This document shows positions 6,390 to 10,000 of a DNA stretch of 10,000 bases, in pieces (within the stretch, counting starts at the first letter, position 1; every line of letters begins with the position of its first letter). The translations under genes and the position numbers were made by a program. The DNA is taken from contig CAJNDS010002127.1 of NCBI GenBank assembly GCA_905221605.1, positions 183,870-193,869 on the forward strand. The letters are read 5' to 3'. The stretch comes from Symbiodinium natans (Eukaryota; Sar; Dinophyceae; Suessiales; Symbiodiniaceae). The notes under the pieces are model-generated. The model was not told where the DNA came from, did not search any database, and saw only the letters and a list, made by a program, of their open reading frames with translations.

Positions 6390-7036
6390 TTAGGGCAGCA
6401 AAGCGACGCTAAACGACTTCCTGTTTGATTTAGAGCAAGCGATTCTAAGTGCTGGCTGCGTGGACACATCAACAGCAACCCAAACAATTTTGGGCCACAA
6501 AGCATCCGCACCAAAGGCATCACAGAACAATTCATTTGTCGCTCGGAAATGCTCGGAAGTTGGCAGGTGGCTCACGAAGGCGGTGGCCCACGAAGGTGCA
6601 CAAACAGCCACGTCCAGGTCAACCAACCGCCCCATAATGATGGCCGAATAGAAGCCCAAAGGAATCTCGGCCAACGCGCAGTCCATAGATGAGCCAAAAA
6701 CTCAGTCGCAGCCTTGGCGTACATGCATCCGGCCAAGGTCTTGATAGTGAACTCAACTGCCTCGAGTTCAGGCTTCAGGCCCTGCGCGTGCCTTCCCTAT
6801 CTCATTGACCAACTCCCAGGCAATATTATCACAAAGCCACTGGAAAATCTCCTCCGTGCTTTCATCCGAGCCTGATTGACTTACAAAGGGCGCCAAGAAA
6901 ACGAAAGGCTGTGGATTCTCGAGTTAACATGGGCCACAAAGTCCGCGATGGTCATATCCACAGAGCCTTCCTTCGTGTCCTGAGCTCCTGGCACGTCCCA
7001 CAGAAGATTTCATGGGTTCTTATCATCTAAATCCAT
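6390..7036 (-). pseudogene. Decayed protein-coding gene, about 215 codons, family not recognised
   Basis: Read right to left, a continuous protein-like text crosses several frames. The likely start is ATG at 7034-7036 (MDLDDKNP). An in-frame TGA at 7010-7012 interrupts it, and the same frame continues with NLLWDVPGAQDT and SVDMTIADFVAHVNSR. A one-base loss between about 6909 and 6926 moves to the frame reading NPQPFVFLAPFVSQ and EEIFQWLCDNIAWELVNEIG. A one-base gain at the C run 6780-6782 (GGG in the coding strand) moves to LKPELEAVEFTIKTL. A further one-base loss near 6684-6701 moves to the final frame with IPLGFYSAIIMGRLVDLDVA, and this stays open to TAA at 6390-6392. The last frame alone is 98 codons. 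The pieces abut with little overlap and have natural amino-acid composition, unlike the repeat-derived frames elsewhere. Hydrophobic helices are plausible in the C-terminal half. I cannot name a family. Sequencing errors in place of decay would make it an intact gene. Single-base shifts are not explained by introns. Confidence 0.6.
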
Positions 7037-7398
7037 TGTTAAGATTGAAGTGGCTCCGCAGCTTGCGTGAAGCAAACGTGAGATGCGCGGCAAGCAAAAC
7101 GTGGGGCTCTTCCCCGAGAATGAAGCATGAAATGGACTTTTTTGTAGGTACAAGACATGTTCCAGAACAGCAAGGAAGAGTCCAATTCTCAAACTAGCAT
7201 TCCTGGGAACCCTTGCGTGGCAATCTTCGGAAAGGACACCCCTGAGAAAAAACTCTCAGGACTCCAAAACAGCGTTGCAAACCAACTACAACCATGAGGA
7301 TCGTCACGCTTTGCGCGAGGCAACCGGATTCGACGTTCAGGGCCCGAACTGCACTTCGAAGGCAGAACGAATGAGGGAGGCAGCTAACGAGGGGTAGG
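7037..7398. other. Unique DNA upstream of the decayed gene
   Basis: If the minus-strand remnant starts at 7036, this is its upstream region. One minus-strand frame is open from about 7388 to a TGA near 7184, without an early ATG, and continues past that stop to about 7060 with protein-like text (for example FWSPESFFSGVSFPK). It could be a further piece of the same gene or an untranslated leader. I see no TATA element or other promoter I can support. Confidence 0.35.
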
Positions 7399-7478
7399 GG
7401 ATCAAAAAAAAATTGGGATCAAAAAATAATCTATTTCTAGGCGGATCAAAAAAAACCTATTTGTGATCAAAAAATAAC
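7399..7478 (+). repeat. Four GGATCAAAAAA units
   Basis: GATCAAAAAA-type words begin at about 7400, 7416, 7443 and 7467, three of them preceded by G. Spacings are irregular (about 16-27 bp), with CTATTT between some. A related sequence in inverted orientation is at about 9664-9713. Confidence 0.7.
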
Positions 7479-7530
7479 TTACTGAAGGCTTCGAAGGCTT
7501 GTTGCAAGCGGAGCGGAGGCTGTAAACGCT

Positions 7531-7549
7531 CAGAAATGCCGCATTTCTG
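7531..7549. repeat. 19-bp palindrome CAGAAATGC-C-GCATTTCTG
   Basis: The nine-base arms are perfect with a single C between them. The right arm, GCATTTCTG, is also the leading word of the 42-44 bp tandem repeat that starts at 7611, which links the two. Confidence 0.7.
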
Positions 7550-7610
7550 GCCGTTCGCAAGCTCGAAATACCGAAAAAACACAGCATTCATGTGGGAACT
7601 ACTGAAAATA

Positions 7611-7770
7611 GCAGCATTTCTGAGTTTTCAGAGAGGCTGCAGATACTGTATATAGCAGCAGTTCTGCGCTTTCAGAGGCTGGACATACTGTACACTGCAG
7701 CATTTCTGAGTTTCCAGAGGCTGCAAATACTGTAAATAGCAGCATTTCTGTGTTTCCAGAGGTTGCAAAT
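7611..7770 (+). repeat. 42-44 bp tandem repeat, four copies
   Basis: Units begin at 7611, 7655, 7697 and 7739, each opening GCAGC(A)(T/G)TTCTG. They continue through (T/G)TTTCCAGAGGCTGCAAATACTG-like sequence. Each differs from the next by a few bases. The fourth unit decays after TTGCAAAT near 7770. A partial word, AGCATTCATG, lies upstream at 7583. Confidence 0.88.
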
Positions 7771-7808
7771 CAATGCTGGCATCTTGGCATCAGAAGTTTC
7801 AAAAAATG

Positions 7809-7954
7809 CGTATACTCTGAAGCAAGTCCAGAACGATTTGAAAAAGGGCGGGGGGGGGGGGGGGGGGGGGGGGGGGCCGCGCCCCCCCCCCATGCGCAAA
7901 CAGAATTCTCGCATCATGGGTTTCGAAAGTATGCTGAAGCACCTGGCACGACTT
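7809..7954 (+). repeat. Dispersed module, left copy (matches 9209-9350)
   Basis: The module has three parts. The first is a 31-bp word, CGTATACTCTGAAGCAAG-, at 7809-7839. The second is a G run, a C run and ATGCGCAAAC...CTCGCATCATGGGTTTCGAAA. The third is a second copy of the first word, GTATGCTGAAGCACCTGGCACGACTT, at about 7929-7954. The same order and orientation occur at 9209-9350. The middle part here is expanded by the G27 homopolymer. Confidence 0.88.
7850..7891. repeat. G27-CCGCG-C10 homopolymer hairpin
   Basis: An unbroken run of 27 G (7850-7876) is followed by CCGCG and then 10 C (7882-7891). The two runs are complementary. At the matching place in the right module copy (about 9248-9277) the same design is short: GGGGGG, then GGCCCCGCCCCCC. 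Confidence 0.95.
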
Positions 7955-8120
7955 AAAATAAAACGGGGGGTTAGGGTGCAGGCTCGCATCAGAGGCGTCG
8001 AAAGACGTACGGTGCCTGTTTTTAAATACCCGGACATCTAAACAGTCAAACAGGTATTTCACACTACCTCCGTGGAGCGCGGCGTCAGGCCGCCCAGCGT
8101 TTTAAACATCCGGAAATAGA

Positions 8121-8592
8121 CCCTCCAGCAAGCCTTCCCGCGCCAAGCCCCCCTCCAGCCAACACCCCCCCCTCCAGCCAACACCTCCCACCAACCTTAC
8201 AACCAATCACCCAAACTCCACCCTTAAACCGCCCTCTCTCCAGCCCCCACCCTAACCACCCCTCCAGCCAACCCCTCCAGCCAAACCCCACATCCTCCAG
8301 CCAACACCCCCTCCCCCCCGAGCCCCCCCCAAAACCTAGCCAAAACCGCCCCCATCCAGCCAAAGCCCCCCTCCAGCCAGCCAACCTCCACCCAGCACCC
8401 CCCAGCCGGTTTCACCAGCCAACCCCCTCCAGCCAACCGCCTCCAGCCAACACCCCCTCCCCCCCCAGCCCCCAGCCAACACCCCCCCCAAAACACCCTT
8501 CAGCCAAAGCCCCTTGTCCAGCCAACACCCCCCCTCCAGCCAGCCAACCTCCACCCAGCACCCCCAGCCAGCCAACCTCCACCCGGTTTGGC
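8121..8592 (-). repeat. C-rich minisatellite arm, unit about 14-20 bp (CCCCCTCCAGCCAA type)
   Basis: Units of CTCCAGCCAAC plus a variable C run repeat some 25 times with length changes, mainly in the C run. CCAGCCAGCCAACCTCCACCCAGC blocks recur at about 8373-8396 and 8537-8559. Open frames through it (Pro/Ser-rich or Gly/Trp-rich) are composition effects. Confidence 0.93.
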
Positions 8593-9108
8593 GTCGGGTT
8601 TGGCTGGAGGTTGTTGGCTGGAGCATGCTGGAGGGGGGTTGGCTGGGGAGAGGAAGGGTGAGGAAGGTGTTGGCTGGAGGGTGGGAGGTGGGGGGGGGGG
8701 GGTTGCTGGAAGGAGGTGGCTGGGGAGGGTGTGGAGGGGGGTTTGGTGGAAGGGTGGGTTGGCTGGAGGGGGGGTTGGCTGGAGGGGGGGGGGTGGGTTG
8801 GCTGGAGATGGGTTGGAGGGGGGTGGAGTTTGTTTTGGAGGGGTTGGGGCGGTGCTTGAGAGAGGGGCTGGAGGGGTGCTGGGTGGTTGACGGGCTTGGC
8901 TGGAGGGGGGGTTGGCTGGAGAGAGGGCGGTTTGAGGGTGTTGGCGGGACGGGCAAGGTTGGCTGGAGGGTGGGCGGTTGGCTGGAGGGGGGCTTGAATT
9001 GGGGTGAGGAGGCTTGGCTGAAGGGGGGGGTTTGTGGAGCCTGGAGGTGGAGGAAGGGTTGGGTTTGGCTGGAGGGGGGGCGGGAGGGGGGCTTGGCTGG
9101 AGGGGGCT
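8593..9108 (+). repeat. G-rich minisatellite arm, unit TTGGCTGGAGGGGGG
   Basis: This is the reverse-complement counterpart of 8121-8592, with TTGGCTGGAGG plus variable G runs. Unit spacing differs from the left arm, so the two arms have diverged by expansion and loss of units after the palindrome formed. Runs of G4-G9 are frequent enough for G-quadruplex formation on plus. Confidence 0.93.
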
Positions 9109-9208
9109 AGTGCATAAACACGAAAACATGCGGATTTAAACTGGTCTTTTATGCTACCCCCCTGGCCGTTGCTGGTTGGCCGCCCTCCACGTATTTAAAA
9201 AACGTCAC

Positions 9209-9350
9209 CGTATACTTTGAAGCAAGCTGGCACGACTTCAATGAAGCGGGGGGTTGTTGGGGTCGGCCCCGCCCCCCATTTGCAAACACAATGCTCGCAT
9301 AATGGGTTTCGAAAAGATGCGTATGCTTTGAAGCAAGCTGGCACTACTTC
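9209..9350 (+). repeat. Dispersed module, right copy, with internal 111-bp direct repeat
   Basis: CGTATACTTTGAAGCAAGCT and the next 11 bases at 9209-9239 recur at 9320-9350 with two differences. Between them lie a G run, GGCCCCGCCCCCC, TTGCAAACACAATGCTCGCAT and AATGGGTTTCGAAAAGATG, collinear with 7850-7928. The copy is in the same orientation as the left one, although the minisatellite between them is inverted. Confidence 0.9.
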
Positions 9351-9648
9351 TTCCTTGCTTCTTTTTTGCTATTTCTTTCATCGTTATTTCTTTCTTGCTT
9401 TCTTTCTTGATTTCTTGATTTATTCCTTCCTTCCTTCCTTCCTTCCTTCCTTCCTTTCTTCCTTGCTTCTTTGCTTCCTTGCTTCCTGGCTTCTTTGCTT
9501 CCTTGCTTCCTTGCTTCCTTGCTTCCTTGCTTGCTTCCTTCCTTCCTTCCTTCCTGCCTTCCTTCCTTCCTTCCTTTCGTCCTTCCGCCCTTCCTTCTTT
9601 CCCTCCCTCCCTCCTGTTCTCCCTCCCTCCCTCCGGTTCCCTCTCTCC
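9345..9648 (+). repeat. Polypyrimidine microsatellite (CTTC)n / (CCTTGCTT)n / (CTCC)n
   Basis: T-rich CTTTCTTG sequence gives way to (CTTC)n at about 9426-9455, then to 8-mers CCTTGCTT (about 9470-9535), then to CTTCCTTC and CCCTCCCTCC. From 9423 to 9648 there is no A on plus. The Leu/Phe/Pro-rich open frames are artefacts of the repeat. It starts directly at the end of the right module copy. Confidence 0.95.
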
Positions 9649-9663
9649 AGCGGAAGAACCGAA

Positions 9664-9713
9664 TAAACTATTTTTTAATCCTAAATAAATATCCTAAAAA
9701 AATTTTTGATCCG
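9664..9713 (-). repeat. A/T-rich segment, possible inverted counterpart of 7399-7478
   Basis: On minus this reads GGATCAAAAATTTTTTTAGG and then ATTTATTTAGGATTAAAAAATAG. That resembles the GGATCAAAAAATAATCTATT-type sequence at 7415-7460. The match is low-complexity, so the relationship is tentative. Confidence 0.4.
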
Positions 9714-9753
9714 CATCCCGCATTGGGCATCGTGCCTGGGTGTGACCATCTTC

Positions 9754-9812
9754 AGGGTGTAGGGTTTAGGGTTTAGGGTTTAGGGTTTAGAGTTTAGGGT
9801 TTAGGGTTTAGA
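9754..9812 (+). repeat. TTTAGGG array, about 7 units
   Basis: TGTAGGG and then TTTAGGG units occur, one changed to TTTAGAG. This is the first telomere-like array since 4719 and is again G-rich on plus. Confidence 0.93.
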
Positions 9813-9827
9813 TTTCGTTCAAACTGG

Positions 9828-9862
9828 TCGACCTCCTCTCGCGTCATCGACCTCCTCTCGCA
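9828..9862 (+). repeat. 15-bp direct repeat TCGACCTCCTCTCGC, 20-bp period
   Basis: The 15-mer occurs exactly at 9828-9842 and 9848-9862. A shorter related word, CATCGACCTCCT, is present at 3037-3048. The segment between the two flanking TTTAGGG arrays (9813-9976) is otherwise unique and has no supported gene. Confidence 0.75.
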
Positions 9863-9976
9863 TCCTCTCCTCCCCTCACTGCGTCAGAGTCGGACAAAAG
9901 CAACCTCCAGACTCCAGATTCAAGCAATCCTTCCAGTACGTCTCTCTTCGATTGAGCCGGGTGCTCGAAGTTCTCG

Positions 9977-10000
9977 AAGGGTTTAGGGTTTAGGGTTCAG
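9977..10000 (+). repeat. TTTAGGG array cut by the window edge
   Basis: Two clean units, then GGGTTCAG at the last bases. The array may continue outside the window. Confidence 0.85.

Larger units (their letters stand above)
8007..9215. repeat. Imperfect 1.2-kb palindrome carrying a minisatellite in both arms
   Basis: The outer ends match in inverted orientation: GTACGGTGCCTG then TTTTTAAATAC at 8007-8029 against GTATTTAAAAAACGTCACCG then TATAC at 9191-9215. Inside these, CGTGGAG(C/G)GCGGC (about 8071-8083) has its complement at about 9178-9190, and GTTTTAAACATCCGG (8098-8112) pairs roughly with 9122-9142. Then come the two minisatellite arms. The centre is near 8592, where CAACCTCCA at 8573-8581 is perfectly inverted at 8605-8613. 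The left arm has about 45 extra bases near 8030-8070. Confidence 0.85.

Noticed and set aside
5702-6535. Open frames coding Met-Tyr-Val-Cys or Tyr-Ile-His-Thr repeats
   Set aside because: These are artefacts of the (CATA)n and (TATG)n microsatellite, with a 4-residue period from a 4-bp unit.
7672-8062. Open frames on both strands with a run of Gly or Pro
   Set aside because: They run through the G27/C10 homopolymer and the 42-bp tandem repeat. No independent coding evidence.
8085-9129. Pro/Ser-rich and Gly/Trp-rich open frames up to 209 codons that look like structural proteins
   Set aside because: Both strands and several frames are open at once across the minisatellite palindrome. The text mirrors the CCAGCCAA unit, with no non-repeat domain attached.
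9217-9776. Leu/Phe/Pro-rich open frames resembling membrane segments
   Set aside because: They are produced by the CTTC/CTTG polypyrimidine repeat. All three frames give the same kind of text.
9754-10000. TTTAGGG at the right edge as a true chromosome end
   Set aside because: The arrays here are short and separated by unique DNA, and arrays of both orientations occur far inside the window, so an internal block is the simpler reading.
1-10000. A dinoflagellate spliced-leader gene, rRNA or snRNA
   Set aside because: I looked for the conserved spliced-leader word and for rRNA-like stretches and saw none. The organism guess therefore rests only on the telomere-type repeat and overall repeat content.

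Overview
This window looks like repeat-rich, gene-poor nuclear DNA from a eukaryote with plant-type (TTTAGGG) telomere repeats. I see no intact gene that I can name. There is no bacterial-style operon layout. Short TTTAGGG arrays recur on both strands between about 880 and 4720 and again near the right edge, and they are mixed with long microsatellites. This combination fits an alveolate such as a dinoflagellate or chromerid, or another protist or plant lineage with TTTAGGG telomeres. A dinoflagellate is my guess, with low confidence. The arrays are internal and flip orientation many times, so this is an interstitial or subtelomeric block and not a chromosome end.

Layout. 1-860: AT-rich, non-coding DNA with a cluster of four imperfect stem-loops, two of which share the core CCCGTTAAAATA. 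880-4720: a mosaic of telomere-like arrays in both orientations, including a TTTAGGG to CCCTAAA junction around a 133-bp GC-rich spacer (2296-2702), and short unique islands. One island (about 3010-3420) reads on the minus strand like a frameshifted gene remnant and is bracketed by two copies of a roughly 60-bp repeat. 4790-5303: a CA/CACACAGA satellite with a 375-nt T-free stretch. 5303-5932: unique DNA with one unrecognised 120-codon ORF. 5935-6376: a (CATA)n to (TATG)n palindrome.

6390-7036, minus strand: the clearest protein-coding signal in the window, a gene of about 215 codons broken by one in-frame stop and three single-base frameshifts. I do not recognise its family. 7399-9713: a composite repeat region made of GATCA6 repeats, a 42-44 bp tandem repeat, and two direct copies of a 110-120 bp module. 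The modules flank a 1.2-kb imperfect palindrome built from a (CCCCCTCCAGCCAA)-type minisatellite facing its own complement. A polypyrimidine tract and an inverted A/T-rich counterpart follow. 9754-10000: TTTAGGG arrays again.

No set of genes works together here. The biology on display is structural: telomere-like sequence spread, palindromes, satellite growth and gene decay. The most unusual objects are the 1.2-kb minisatellite palindrome with its flanking modules, the telomere-array junction at 2296-2702, and the decayed minus-strand gene at 6390-7036.
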